DNA from: Aliirhizobium wenxiniae
Lineage (GTDB): Bacteria; Pseudomonadota; Alphaproteobacteria; Rhizobiales; Rhizobiaceae
NCBI RefSeq assembly: GCF_014201355.1
Contig: NZ_JACHEG010000004.1
Location: forward strand, 372,001-436,000
Length of the DNA stretch: 64,000 nucleotides
Reading direction: 5' to 3'
This document shows, piece by piece, positions 26,610 to 34,994 of the stretch. Each line of letters opens with the position of its first letter. Positions within the stretch are counted from its first letter, which is position 1. The notes under the pieces are model-generated. The model saw only the letters and a list, made by a program, of their open reading frames with translations. It was not told where the DNA came from and searched no databases. The position numbers and the translations under genes are program-made.

Positions 26610-27479
26610 ATGGAAAAGACATGGAATAATAAGGCCTGGTTTCTGGTTCTGCCGGTCCTGCTGCTCGTCGCATTTTCTGCCGTCATTCCGTTGATGACCG
26701 TGGTCAATTATTCGGTTCAGGATACGTTTGGAAACAACCAGTTCTTCTGGGCGGGTACGGACTGGTTTGTCGAAATCCTGACCTCGCCGCGTTTTTGGGA
26801 TGCGCTCTGGCGCAACCTGATCTTCTCTGGCGTCATCCTCGCCATCGAGGTCCCGCTCGGGATACTGATCGCGCTCAACATGCCGAAACATGGCATCGGC
26901 GTACCGGTCTGCCTCGTGCTGATGGCTCTGCCGCTGCTTATCCCGTGGAACGTTGTCGGCACGATCTGGCAGGTCTTTGGCCGCGTCGATATCGGGCTTC
27001 TCGGCTATTTCCTCAATTCGCTCGGCATCTCCTACAATTACACACAGAACCCGGCGCATGCCTGGGCAACGGTGATTGTCATGGATGTCTGGCACTGGAC
27101 GAGCCTCGTCGTGCTGCTCTGCTATGCCGGCCTCGTCTCGATCCCGGATGCCTATTACCAGGCGGCCCGTATCGACGGTGCATCGCGCTGGTCTGTCTTC
27201 CGTTATATCCAGCTGCCCAAGATGAAGCGGGTCTTGCTGATCGCTGTGCTTCTGCGCTTCATGGATAGTTTCATGATCTACACCGAACCTTTCGTCGTCA
27301 CCGGCGGCGGGCCGGGCAATTCGACGACATTCCTGTCGATCGATCTCGTAAAAATGGCGATCGGCCAGTTCGATCTCGGGCCGGCGGCGGCCATGTCGAT
27401 CATCTACTTCCTGATCATCCTTCTGCTGTCATGGGTCTTCTACACCGTGATGACGCAGAGCGATGCAGAGCAGAAGTGA
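26610..27479 (+). CDS. glpP: Glycerol ABC transporter permease GlpP
   Basis: 289 residues, six hydrophobic segments, starting with a membrane helix WFLVLPVLLLVAFSAVIPLMTVV. The ATPase-docking EAA loop is DAYYQAARIDGASRWSVFRYIQLPKMKRVLL, as in the MalF-like half of carbohydrate importers. It follows glpT by three bases and is succeeded by the second permease. The product inserts in the inner membrane and forms the glycerol channel with GlpQ. Confidence 0.92.
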   Translation: MEKTWNNKAWFLVLPVLLLVAFSAVIPLMTVVNYSVQDTFGNNQFFWAGTDWFVEILTSPRFWDALWRNLIFSGVILAIEVPLGILIALNMPKHGIGVPVCLVLMALPLLIPWNVVGTIWQVFGRVDIGLLGYFLNSLGISYNYTQNPAHAWATVIVMDVWHWTSLVVLLCYAGLVSIPDAYYQAARIDGASRWSVFRYIQLPKMKRVLLIAVLLRFMDSFMIYTEPFVVTGGGPGNSTTFLSIDLVKMAIGQFDLGPAAAMSIIYFLIILLLSWVFYTVMTQSDAEQK

Positions 27480-27491
27480 GGGGGAAACGCC

Positions 27492-28310
27492 ATGACCAAC
27501 AATAGCAGCGGCTCCCGTTTCGGCTTCCTGATCCCGGTGATCTATATCGTCTTTCTGCTTTTGCCGATCTACTGGCTCGTCAACATGAGCTTCAAGACCA
27601 ATAGCGAGATCTTGGGCCAACTGACGCTCTGGCCGACAAATCCGACCCTTCGAAACTACACCGTCATCTTCACCGATCCAGCTTGGTATAACGGCTATAT
27701 CAACTCAATCATCTATGTGGTGATGAACACAGTAATCTCCGTCCTTGTGGCGCTGCCGGCAGCCTATGCTTTCTCGCGCTACCGGTTTTTAGGCGACAAG
27801 CACCTGTTCTTCTGGCTCTTGACCAACCGAATGGCGCCGCCTGCCGTCTTCGCGCTGCCCTTCTTCCAGCTCTATTCGGCTTTTGGTCTGATCGACACGC
27901 ATATCGCGGTCGCCATCGCGCATTGCCTGTTCAACGTGCCGCTTGCGGTCTGGATTCTGGAAGGTTTCATGTCCGGCGTGCCGAAGGAGATCGATGAAAC
28001 CGCCTATATTGACGGTTATTCCTTCCCGCGCTTCTTCGTGAAGATCTTCATGCCGCTGATTGCGTCGGGCATCGGGGTCGCCGCCTTCTTCTGCTTCATG
28101 TTCTCGTGGGTCGAGCTTCTGATCGCCCGCACGCTGACGACGACGGACGCCAAGCCGATCGCGGCGACCATGACCCGCACGGTCTCTGCCTCCGGCATGG
28201 ACTGGGGCGTGCTGGCGGCAGCCGGTGTATTGACCATCATTCCGGGTGCGCTCGTCATCTATTTCGTCCGCAACTACATCGCCAAGGGCTTTGCCCTCGG
28301 CCGCGTTTGA
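27492..28310 (+). CDS. glpQ: Glycerol ABC transporter permease GlpQ
   Basis: 272 residues with six membrane segments. The EAA loop is KEIDETAYIDGYSFPRFFVKIFMPLIASGI, placing it in the MalG-like half. The protein ends with the usual FVRNYIAKGFALGRV of sugar permeases. AGGGGGAAACGCC precedes the ATG. It is not the glycerophosphodiester phosphodiesterase that shares this symbol in enterics. Confidence 0.92.
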   Translation: MTNNSSGSRFGFLIPVIYIVFLLLPIYWLVNMSFKTNSEILGQLTLWPTNPTLRNYTVIFTDPAWYNGYINSIIYVVMNTVISVLVALPAAYAFSRYRFLGDKHLFFWLLTNRMAPPAVFALPFFQLYSAFGLIDTHIAVAIAHCLFNVPLAVWILEGFMSGVPKEIDETAYIDGYSFPRFFVKIFMPLIASGIGVAAFFCFMFSWVELLIARTLTTTDAKPIAATMTRTVSASGMDWGVLAAAGVLTIIPGALVIYFVRNYIAKGFALGRV

Positions 28311-28326
28311 GAATGGGAGAGGGATC

Positions 28327-28608
28327 ATGAGCTTTTCCTGGATGGCCTGGACACTGCCGACAGCGATCTTCTTCATCACCATTTTCGCGCTCATCGCCGC
28401 GTTGGGTGTGTGGGAATATTTCTCACCGGGCGGCGGCCCTCGGGTCGGTATTTTGCGGTTCGAGACGACAAGGGGCGACCGCCTGTTCGTTTCGCTGCTC
28501 GGCTCCGCTTTCATTCATCTCGCATGGCTGGGTCTTGGAGGCCCCAGCCTGTGGTGGGCTTTGGCCTTGTCGGTGGTTTACGCGATCGGCGTATTCCGTT
28601 TCGTTTAG
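28327..28608 (+). CDS. glpU: Small membrane protein GlpU (DUF2160 type)
   Basis: 93 residues beginning MSFSWMAWTLPTAIFF. An open frame extends further upstream, but GGGAGAGGG lies directly before the ATG at 28327 and the upstream part overlaps glpQ. Three hydrophobic stretches are visible (about residues 7-29, 52-70 and 74-93), and a short soluble link has GGGPRVGILRFETTRGDRLF. Small proteins of this type occur at this spot in rhizobial glycerol operons. Their function is unknown; an accessory of the permease is a reasonable guess. Confidence 0.85.
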   Translation: MSFSWMAWTLPTAIFFITIFALIAALGVWEYFSPGGGPRVGILRFETTRGDRLFVSLLGSAFIHLAWLGLGGPSLWWALALSVVYAIGVFRFV

Positions 28609-28691
28609 GGCCAAGACAATAGGGCGGTGGGAGGAGGTCCAGCCGCCAAGACTTAAGTGAACTGCAATCGCATCAACCGGGAGGACTAGAT

Positions 28692-30413
28692 ATGCGACGG
28701 CATCTTATGACGACGACGGCAGTCATGCTGCTGGCAATGACGGGGGCGGCCCATGCCGATATGGCGGCAGCCAAGAAATTCCTCGACGCGGAAATCGGCG
28801 ATCAGTCATCGCTTTCCCGCGCCGAACAAGAAAAGGAAATGCAGTGGTTCATCGATGCAGCAAAGCCTTTTGCCGGCATGGACATCAAGGTGGTTTCGGA
28901 AACCATCACCACGCACGAATATGAATCCAAGGTTCTCGCCAAGGCATTCAGTGACATCACCGGCATCAAGATCACTCATGACCTGATCGGCGAAGGCGAC
29001 GTGGTCGAAAAACTGCAGACGCAGATGCAGTCGGGCGAAAACGTCTATGATGCCTATGTCAACGACTCGGACCTGATCGGTACCCATTGGCGTTACCAGC
29101 AGGCCCGTTCACTGACCAAGTGGATGGCGAACGAAGGTAAGGACGTCACCAATCCCGGCCTCGACCTTCAGGACTTCATCGGCCTCAAATTCACCACCGC
29201 ACCGGATGGCGATCTCTACCAGCTGCCCGACCAGCAGTTCGCCAACCTCTACTGGTTCCGCTACGACTGGTTCAATGACGAAAAGAACAAGGCCGATTTC
29301 AAAGCCAAGTATGGTTATGACCTCGGTGTGCCGGTCAACTGGTCGGCCTATGAGGATATCGCCGAATTCTTCACCGGCCGCGAGGTGAACGGCAAGAAGG
29401 TCTATGGCCATATGGACTATGGCAAGAAGGACCCATCGCTTGGCTGGCGCTTCACCGATGCATGGCTTTCCATGGCGGGCAACGGCGACAAGGGCCTACC
29501 GAACGGTCTTCCGGTCGATGAATGGGGTATCAAGGTTAACGAAAAATCACAGCCGGTCGGCTCCTGCGTCGCCCGCGGTGGTGATACCAACGGCCCGGCC
29601 GCGGTCTATTCCATCCAAAAATACCTGGACTGGATGAAGGCCTATGCACCGGCTGCCGCCAACGGCATGACCTTCTCCGAATCCGGTCCGGTTCCGGGGC
29701 AGGGTGAAGTCGCTCAGCAGATGTTCACCTACACGGCCTTTACGGCGGACTTCGTCAAGAAGGGCTTGCCGGTGGTGAATGACGACGGCACGCCGAAATG
29801 GCGTTTCGCACCGTCGCCGCATGGCGTCTATTGGAAGGACGGGATGAAGCTCGGTTATCAGGACGTCGGCTCCTGGACGTTGCTGAAATCCACCCCAGAC
29901 GATCGCGCCAAGGCGGCGTGGCTTTATGCACAGTTCGTCGTGTCGAAGACCGTGGATGTGAAGAAGAGCCATGTCGGCCTGACGCTCATTCGCGACTCGT
30001 CGATCAACCACAAGTCCTTCACCGATCGTGCACCGAAACTCGGTGGCCTGATCGAGTTCTATCGCTCGCCCGCCCGCGTCCAGTGGTCGCCGACCGGTAC
30101 GAACATCCCGGACTATCCCAAGCTGGCACAGCTGTGGTGGCAGGCGATCGGTGACGCGTCTTCGGGTGCCAAGACTGCGCAGGCGGCGATGGACTCGTTG
30201 TGCGCCGAGCAGGAAAAGGTGCTGCAGCGCCTGGAACGCGCAGGCGTTCAGGGCGAGATGGGGCCGAAGCTCGCCGAAGAGCACGATCTCGAATACTGGA
30301 ACAAGGATGCGGTTTCCAAGGGCAACCTTGCGCCGCAGCTGAAGATCGAGAACGAGAAGGAAAAGCCGATTACCGTCAACTACGACGAATTGGTGAAGAG
30401 CTGGCAGAAATAA
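28692..30413 (+). CDS. glpV: Glycerol ABC transporter substrate-binding protein GlpV
   Basis: 573 residues. The signal peptide ends at AHA-D (residues 22/23). Long CUT1-type solute-binding protein: FAGMDIKVVSETITTHEYESKVLAKAFSDITGIKI, then LQTQMQSGENVYDAYVNDSDLIGTHWRY. At this length it is larger than most sugar-binding proteins (about 400-450 residues), which is characteristic of the glycerol-binding group. It lies last among the transporter genes, 86 bp before glpK, with GGGAGGAC before the ATG. It would deliver glycerol in the periplasm to GlpPQ. Confidence 0.9.
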   Translation: MRRHLMTTTAVMLLAMTGAAHADMAAAKKFLDAEIGDQSSLSRAEQEKEMQWFIDAAKPFAGMDIKVVSETITTHEYESKVLAKAFSDITGIKITHDLIGEGDVVEKLQTQMQSGENVYDAYVNDSDLIGTHWRYQQARSLTKWMANEGKDVTNPGLDLQDFIGLKFTTAPDGDLYQLPDQQFANLYWFRYDWFNDEKNKADFKAKYGYDLGVPVNWSAYEDIAEFFTGREVNGKKVYGHMDYGKKDPSLGWRFTDAWLSMAGNGDKGLPNGLPVDEWGIKVNEKSQPVGSCVARGGDTNGPAAVYSIQKYLDWMKAYAPAAANGMTFSESGPVPGQGEVAQQMFTYTAFTADFVKKGLPVVNDDGTPKWRFAPSPHGVYWKDGMKLGYQDVGSWTLLKSTPDDRAKAAWLYAQFVVSKTVDVKKSHVGLTLIRDSSINHKSFTDRAPKLGGLIEFYRSPARVQWSPTGTNIPDYPKLAQLWWQAIGDASSGAKTAQAAMDSLCAEQEKVLQRLERAGVQGEMGPKLAEEHDLEYWNKDAVSKGNLAPQLKIENEKEKPITVNYDELVKSWQK

Positions 30414-30438
30414 TCGCCGCAAAGGCTATATGAAAAAG

Positions 30439-30466
30439 CGCCGGGGCGTGCCATCGCGCCCCGGCG
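30439..30466 (+). other. Stable GC hairpin between glpV and glpK
   Basis: CGCCGGGGCG and CGCCCCGGCG form a perfect 10-bp stem with an 8-base loop. There is no T-run downstream, and glpK has a normal ribosome-binding site 24 bp later. The hairpin probably protects or partitions the glpV part of the transcript and is unlikely to end it. A run of five A precedes the stem on the plus strand, so the only T-tract is on the minus strand. Confidence 0.55.
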
Positions 30467-30499
30467 AACCATCGGAAAGCATTGAGGAGATGAAGACAT

Positions 30500-31996
30500 A
30501 TGGGTGGTTATATCCTTGCGATCGACCAGGGAACGACATCGAGCCGGGCAATCGTTTTCGATGGCGACATGGCGATCAAGGGGTTCGGCCAGCAGGAATT
30601 CACTCAGTTCTTTCCGGCCTCCGGCTGGGTCGAGCATGACCCGGAAGAAATCTGGCAAAGCGTGCTGGCAACGGCCCGCTCGGCAATCGAGAAGGCTGGA
30701 ACCTCGGCCGCCGATATCGCGGCGATCGGCATCACCAATCAGCGCGAAACCGTTGTCGTCTGGGACCGCAAGACCGGCAAGCCATTGCATCCGGCGATCG
30801 TCTGGCAGGACCGCCGCACATCTGGACTTTGCGAGGAATTGAAGGGTAGGGCGCTTGAAGCCGCCTTCACGGAAAAGACCGGCCTTCTGCTCGATCCCTA
30901 TTTTTCCGGGACAAAGCTTTCTTGGCTGCTTTCCAATGTCGAGGGTCTCCGTGCCCGCGCTGAAGTTGGCGAAGTCTGCTTCGGCACGGTTGACAGCTGG
31001 CTGATCTACAAACTCACCGCCGGCAAGGCGCATGTCACCGATGCCACGAATGCCTCGCGTACGCTGATCTATAATATCGGCGAAAATGACTGGGATGACG
31101 AGTTACTCGGGATTCTTGACATTCCGCGCGCGATGCTACCGGAGGTCAAGGACTGCGCAGCCGATTTCGGCGTAGCGGACAAATCGATGTTCGGCGCTGA
31201 AATACCGATCCTCGGCGTTGCCGGCGATCAGCAGGCCGCCGTCATCGGCAATGCCTGCTTCGAGCCCGGCATGCTGAAATCCACTTACGGAACTGGCTGC
31301 TTCGCGCTTCTTAACACCGGCACAGACCGTGTCACATCCTCCAACCGGCTCCTGACCACCATCGCCTATCGCCTCGATGGCGTCACGACTTATGCGCTGG
31401 AAGGCTCGATTTTTATCGCCGGCGCCGCAGTGCAATGGCTGCGCGATGAGCTCGGTTTCATCAAGGTGGCTTCGGAAGTCGGCGCGTTGGCACGACAGGC
31501 TGATCCGAAACAGCGACTCTACATGGTGCCGGCTTTCACCGGGCTGGGCGCACCCTATTGGGATGCGGAGGCCCGTGGCGCGATCTTCGGACTTACCCGC
31601 AGCAGCGGCCCGGCGGAATTTGCCCGCGCGGCGCTGGAAAGCGTCGCCTTCCAGACCCACGACCTTCTCGAAGCGATGAAGAAGGATTGGCAAGGCCACG
31701 GCGCAACGACGGTGCTGCGCGTCGATGGCGGCATGGTTGCCTCCAACTGGACGATGCAACGCCTTTCCGACATCCTCGCTGCACCCGTTGACCGGCCGGA
31801 ACTCCTGGAGACGACAGCGCTCGGCGCTGCATGGCTTGCAGGTTCCCGCGCCGGCGTCTGGCCCGATGCAAAAGGGTTTTCCGCGCATTGGAAACGTGAC
31901 ACGCGTTTTGAACCTGAAATGGCTGACGACGAACGGAAGACAGCGATCGCAGGATGGCAGGATAGCGTCTCGCGCTGCCTCACCCGACGCGCCTGA
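30500..31996 (+). CDS. glpK: Glycerol kinase
   Basis: 498 residues, the usual size. It starts [20 protein letters not shown], the phosphate-1 ATP loop of the FGGY family, then [11 protein letters not shown] and [29 protein letters not shown], all diagnostic for glycerol kinase. Later motifs are [27 protein letters not shown] and [27 protein letters not shown]. It phosphorylates the glycerol imported by the ABC system, producing the substrate of GlpD and the likely inducer of GlpR. It closes the operon; GAGGAG precedes the ATG. Confidence 0.96.
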   Translation: MGGYILAIDQGTTSSRAIVFDGDMAIKGFGQQEFTQFFPASGWVEHDPEEIWQSVLATARSAIEKAGTSAADIAAIGITNQRETVVVWDRKTGKPLHPAIVWQDRRTSGLCEELKGRALEAAFTEKTGLLLDPYFSGTKLSWLLSNVEGLRARAEVGEVCFGTVDSWLIYKLTAGKAHVTDATNASRTLIYNIGENDWDDELLGILDIPRAMLPEVKDCAADFGVADKSMFGAEIPILGVAGDQQAAVIGNACFEPGMLKSTYGTGCFALLNTGTDRVTSSNRLLTTIAYRLDGVTTYALEGSIFIAGAAVQWLRDELGFIKVASEVGALARQADPKQRLYMVPAFTGLGAPYWDAEARGAIFGLTRSSGPAEFARAALESVAFQTHDLLEAMKKDWQGHGATTVLRVDGGMVASNWTMQRLSDILAAPVDRPELLETTALGAAWLAGSRAGVWPDAKGFSAHWKRDTRFEPEMADDERKTAIAGWQDSVSRCLTRRA

Positions 31997-32005
31997 CGCT
32001 ATAGG

Positions 32006-32458
32006 TCACTTTGTCTCTTCAGGCTCGTCAAGCACGCGGCTGAACGCGCTGAGCTGATCCATGAGGTGACCAAACTCTGCTTCGCCGAGAGCCGCGTGGA
32101 AGCGTTTGCGCGCTCGGCGTGCGGCGGCTGCAACCTGTTTCAGCATCTCCTCGCCTTCCGGGGTGATGTATATCAGGCGTGCGCGCTTATCGCTCGGATC
32201 GACCTCTCGACGAACGTAACCCTGGTTCTCAAGCCCCTCCAGGCACTTGGTTACGGATGAACGATCAAGCGCGATCCGCTCTCCCATCGTATTCTGGTGA
32301 ATGCCGGGTTCGATATGGGCAAAGGCCAAGGCACTGTATTGTGTCGGAGAAAAACCGAGATCCCCTGCCTCCTGCGTGAACATTGCGAGTGCCACCTGCT
32401 GGCAGCGCCGCAGCAGAATGCCGTGCGAATGCAGGATTTCATGAGCAGTAACGATCAC
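32006..32458 (-). CDS. MarR-family regulator
   Basis: 150 residues with a winged helix: QVALAMFTQEAGDLGFSPTQYSALAFAHIEPGIHQNTMGERIALDRSSVTKCLEGLENQGYVRREVDPSDKRARLIYITPEG. The recognition helix and the D-x-R-x wing are typical of MarR. It ends 10 bp after the convergent glpK stop. It diverges from the three-gene dehydrogenase operon and probably regulates it through the inverted repeat in the gap. The ligand is unknown. Confidence 0.87.
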   Translation of the reverse strand: MIVTAHEILHSHGILLRRCQQVALAMFTQEAGDLGFSPTQYSALAFAHIEPGIHQNTMGERIALDRSSVTKCLEGLENQGYVRREVDPSDKRARLIYITPEGEEMLKQVAAAARRARKRFHAALGEAEFGHLMDQLSAFSRVLDEPEETK

Positions 32459-32481
32459 GCCGGTGTGCCTCCTTTTGCCGG

Positions 32482-32497
32482 ATTGACAATTATCAAT
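32482..32497. promoter_or_regulatory. Candidate MarR operator
   Basis: Inverted repeat ATTGA-N6-TCAAT, 24 bp upstream of the marR-type start. The TTGACA inside it can be a -35 hexamer for the plus strand, so binding would block transcription. Confidence 0.5.
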
Positions 32498-32551
32498 TGG
32501 TGGCGTAGCTGATGATCAGCTATCCAACTAATTCGGTGCGGCGGAGGACCG

Positions 32552-32569
32552 CGCTGTCTAGCGACAGCG
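32552..32569. repeat. Short palindrome in the intergenic region
   Basis: CGCTGTC, loop TAGC, GACAGCG: a perfect 7-bp stem. It may be an operator for a second regulator or a short hairpin in the leader of the dehydrogenase operon. Confidence 0.4.
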
Positions 32570-32781
32570 TCCTTGTGTTCACTCGCGCCTTTTTTGTTGT
32601 TGCATGTCCGCGATTCATTGTCCCGCTTCCCCCCTCGATATCCCCACCTCTGACACTATGGGGAGCAGGGTTGCGACGAAATTTGTCCGATATTTCGCGC
32701 ACGCGCACGCGCAACGCGCCTTCAAGGCTGAAGCTTTCACCTCGGAGGCATCAGCCTCTTCTTCTCATAGTCAGGAAAACG

Positions 32782-33327
32782 ATGACTAGACAGTCGAAAG
32801 ACCCCAACGGAACGTTGATGATGTCGCGCCGCGGCATTCTGCTCGGCGGTGCGACGCTGTTCGCCGGCACCCTTGCTGCAGCGCTCTGTCCCACGCTCTC
32901 GCTGGCGGCCGTCGATGCCGGCACGCAGGGACAGTTCATGAAACTGTCCAATCTACTGATCCAGCATCAGCTCAGCCCGGCGGTCGGCGCGCGTATCGCC
33001 GATACGGCAAGCGGTGAATACAAGAAGCTTCCGCAGATGCTCGATGCGATCATCGCCATTGCCGAGAAGAAAAATGCCGTGCAGGTCGAAGACTTCTTTG
33101 CCGACATCCCAGATGGCGAGTTGAAGGACTTTGCCCATTGGGTGATCTCTGCCTGGTATAGCGGCTGTTCTTCCGAGAAGCGCAATGCCACCGTCTTCAC
33201 CTATGAAGAGGCGCTGACCTTCAAGACGACAAGCGATGTCGTGACCATTCCCTCTTATGGGATTTCCGGCCCGAACCTGTGGACCCGCCCCAATCTTCCG
33301 TTGTCGGCGCCTATGCCACGCTTCTGA
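32782..33327 (+). CDS. Sugar/polyol dehydrogenase small subunit (Tat-exported)
   Basis: 181 residues from the ATG at 32782, preceded by CAGGAAAA. The N terminus contains SRRGILLGGATLFAGTLAAA, a twin-arginine signal with Arg16-Arg17. It belongs to the small-subunit family of FAD-dependent sorbitol, fructose, gluconate and glucose dehydrogenases: FMKLSNLLIQHQLSPAVGARI, LPQMLDAIIAIAE, HWVISAWYSGC. The small subunit carries no cofactor of its own and is thought to escort the folded large subunit through the Tat pathway. The large subunit and cytochrome genes follow directly. Confidence 0.86.
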   Translation: MTRQSKDPNGTLMMSRRGILLGGATLFAGTLAAALCPTLSLAAVDAGTQGQFMKLSNLLIQHQLSPAVGARIADTASGEYKKLPQMLDAIIAIAEKKNAVQVEDFFADIPDGELKDFAHWVISAWYSGCSSEKRNATVFTYEEALTFKTTSDVVTIPSYGISGPNLWTRPNLPLSAPMPRF

Positions 33328-33357
33328 CGAAACCCAGCCAAGAAAAGTCCTTTCCCC

Positions 33358-34992
33358 ATGGTTACCAAGAATAGTGCCGACGTCGTCATCGTCGGGACGG
33401 GCGTCGTCGGCGTTGTGATTGCCGAACAGTTGCTCGATGCAGGCCATTCCGTGCTGATGATCGAAGCCGGCCCGCGTGTCACACGCGCCGAAGTGGTCGA
33501 AAACTGGCGCAATGCTCCCCTCGGCGTGAAGGGCGACACATCGGTCGCCTATCCTTCGCGCCTCTGGGCGCCGCACCCGATGGGCGGAGAGAAGCCGGAA
33601 GACGCCTATCTGCAGTTTACCGGTCCCGACGCCTATGATCAGACCTTCATCCGTTACGCCGGCGGCTCGACGTGGCACTGGGCCGGCACATCCTGGCGCC
33701 TGACGCCGGAGGACATGCGCCTCAACTCGCTCTACGGCGTTGGCCGCGACTGGGCCTTCGACTACGACACGCTGGAACCCTATTACGTCCGCACCGAGCA
33801 CAAGCTCGGCATTTGCGGGCCGTCCGACCGGTCGCAGCAATGGCCGCAGACCGGTGACCGATCGGCACCCTATCCGATGCCGGCTTTGCCCTTCTCGCCG
33901 GGCGAAGTGCGTTTCACCGAAGTCGTCAAGACGCTGGGCTATAACAATATTCCCGTTGCCCAGGCACGCAACAGCGGCATGCCCTATGACGGTCGCCCCG
34001 CCTGCTGCGCCAACAATAACTGCGTACCGGTCTGTCCCGTCGCGGCCAAATACGATGCGGAAACAGCACTGCATCGTCTCGAAAAGAAGGGCGCGACGCT
34101 GCTCGTGGACTCGGTCGTCTACAAGGTCGAGACCAATGCCCAGAACAAGATCGAGGCAGTTCACTTCTACGACCAGCACAAGGAAACCCACCGCATTACC
34201 GGCAAGCTCTTCGTGCTCGCCTGCAACGGCCTGGAAAACCCGAAACTGCTGTTGATGTCAAAGGACGACCGCAACCCGAACGGTGTGGCCAACTCGTCCG
34301 ATCAAGTCGGTCGCAACATGATGGACCATCCTGCCCGCACGTTCACCGTCACCACCAAGGATCCTTTCTGGTCGGGCGTCGGTCCGGTCGTCAATTCGGG
34401 CATCATGGAAACGTCGCAAGGCGCATTCCGCTCCGAGCATGCGGGCGCCTATTTCCGCTACAACAACTTCGCCCGCAACCGTTTCGTTACCTTCGCGGCA
34501 CTGAAGAAGGGATTGGTGGGCAAAGCTCTGGACGACGAAATCCGGCGCATGGCGGCCTGCACCGCCGATATCGTCGCTGCGCACGAAATTCTGCCCGACC
34601 CGAACAATCGCCTCACCCTGTCCGATAAGAAGGACTGGCTCGGCCTTCCGAAGCCGTCGATCAATTATGACGTCGGCGACTATGTCCGCAAAAGCTGGGA
34701 AGCTTACTCCCAGCCGATCGGCAAGCAGATCGCCGAGGCGATGGGTGCGGTCGACATCAAGATCAGCCCGAAGTTCAACAACAGCAAGCACATCATGGGC
34801 GGCACCATCATGGGTAAGGATGCGTCGAACTCGGTTGTCGATGTGGATTGCCGTGCCCACGACCACGAAAACCTGTTCATCCCTGGCGGCGGGGCAATGG
34901 CAGCCGGTGCCTGCGGCAACAGCACCATCACCATGACCGCGCTCGCCCTCAAGGCCGGCGACGCCATTGTCGAGCAGATGCGGGGCGCCTGA
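33358..34992 (+). CDS. FAD-dependent sugar/polyol dehydrogenase large subunit (GMC family)
   Basis: 544 residues of the GMC oxidoreductase family. The FAD fold starts VVIVGTGVVGVVIAEQLLDAG; YAGGSTWHWAGTSWRL is the second family motif; AAGACGNSTITMTALALKAGDAI ends the protein. A cysteine cluster, Cys216, Cys217, Cys222 and Cys226 (ACCANNNCVPVCP), matches the iron-sulfur cluster region of the three-subunit glucose, fructose and sorbitol dehydrogenases. It has no signal peptide, consistent with piggyback Tat export on the small subunit. It oxidises a sugar, polyol or sugar acid in the periplasm. The substrate is not determined. Confidence 0.88.
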   Translation: MVTKNSADVVIVGTGVVGVVIAEQLLDAGHSVLMIEAGPRVTRAEVVENWRNAPLGVKGDTSVAYPSRLWAPHPMGGEKPEDAYLQFTGPDAYDQTFIRYAGGSTWHWAGTSWRLTPEDMRLNSLYGVGRDWAFDYDTLEPYYVRTEHKLGICGPSDRSQQWPQTGDRSAPYPMPALPFSPGEVRFTEVVKTLGYNNIPVAQARNSGMPYDGRPACCANNNCVPVCPVAAKYDAETALHRLEKKGATLLVDSVVYKVETNAQNKIEAVHFYDQHKETHRITGKLFVLACNGLENPKLLLMSKDDRNPNGVANSSDQVGRNMMDHPARTFTVTTKDPFWSGVGPVVNSGIMETSQGAFRSEHAGAYFRYNNFARNRFVTFAALKKGLVGKALDDEIRRMAACTADIVAAHEILPDPNNRLTLSDKKDWLGLPKPSINYDVGDYVRKSWEAYSQPIGKQIAEAMGAVDIKISPKFNNSKHIMGGTIMGKDASNSVVDVDCRAHDHENLFIPGGGAMAAGACGNSTITMTALALKAGDAIVEQMRGA

Positions 34993-34994
34993 TC

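Larger units (their letters stand above)
32459..32781. promoter_or_regulatory. 323-bp intergenic region, MarR gene / dehydrogenase operon
   Basis: No supported gene. An open frame extends across it from 32512 into the dehydrogenase small subunit, but the protein part lacks family resemblance before 32782. ATTGA-N6-TCAAT at 32482-32497, overlapping a TTGACA, is a likely MarR operator. A 7-bp stem CGCTGTC-TAGC-GACAGCG is at 32552-32569. A T-rich tract at 32588-32600 and a GC-alternating stretch of GCGCAC repeats near 32697-32718 complete the gap. Confidence 0.55.

Noticed and set aside
24428..28310. Reading glpT and glpQ as the E. coli antiporter and phosphodiesterase
   Set aside because: The sequences are an ABC ATPase and an ABC permease; the shared symbols come from the separate rhizobial naming.
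32512..32781. N-terminal extension of the dehydrogenase small subunit to 32512
   Set aside because: The extension would bury the twin-arginine signal about 105 residues inside the protein; the ATG at 32782 leaves it at the N terminus as in the family.
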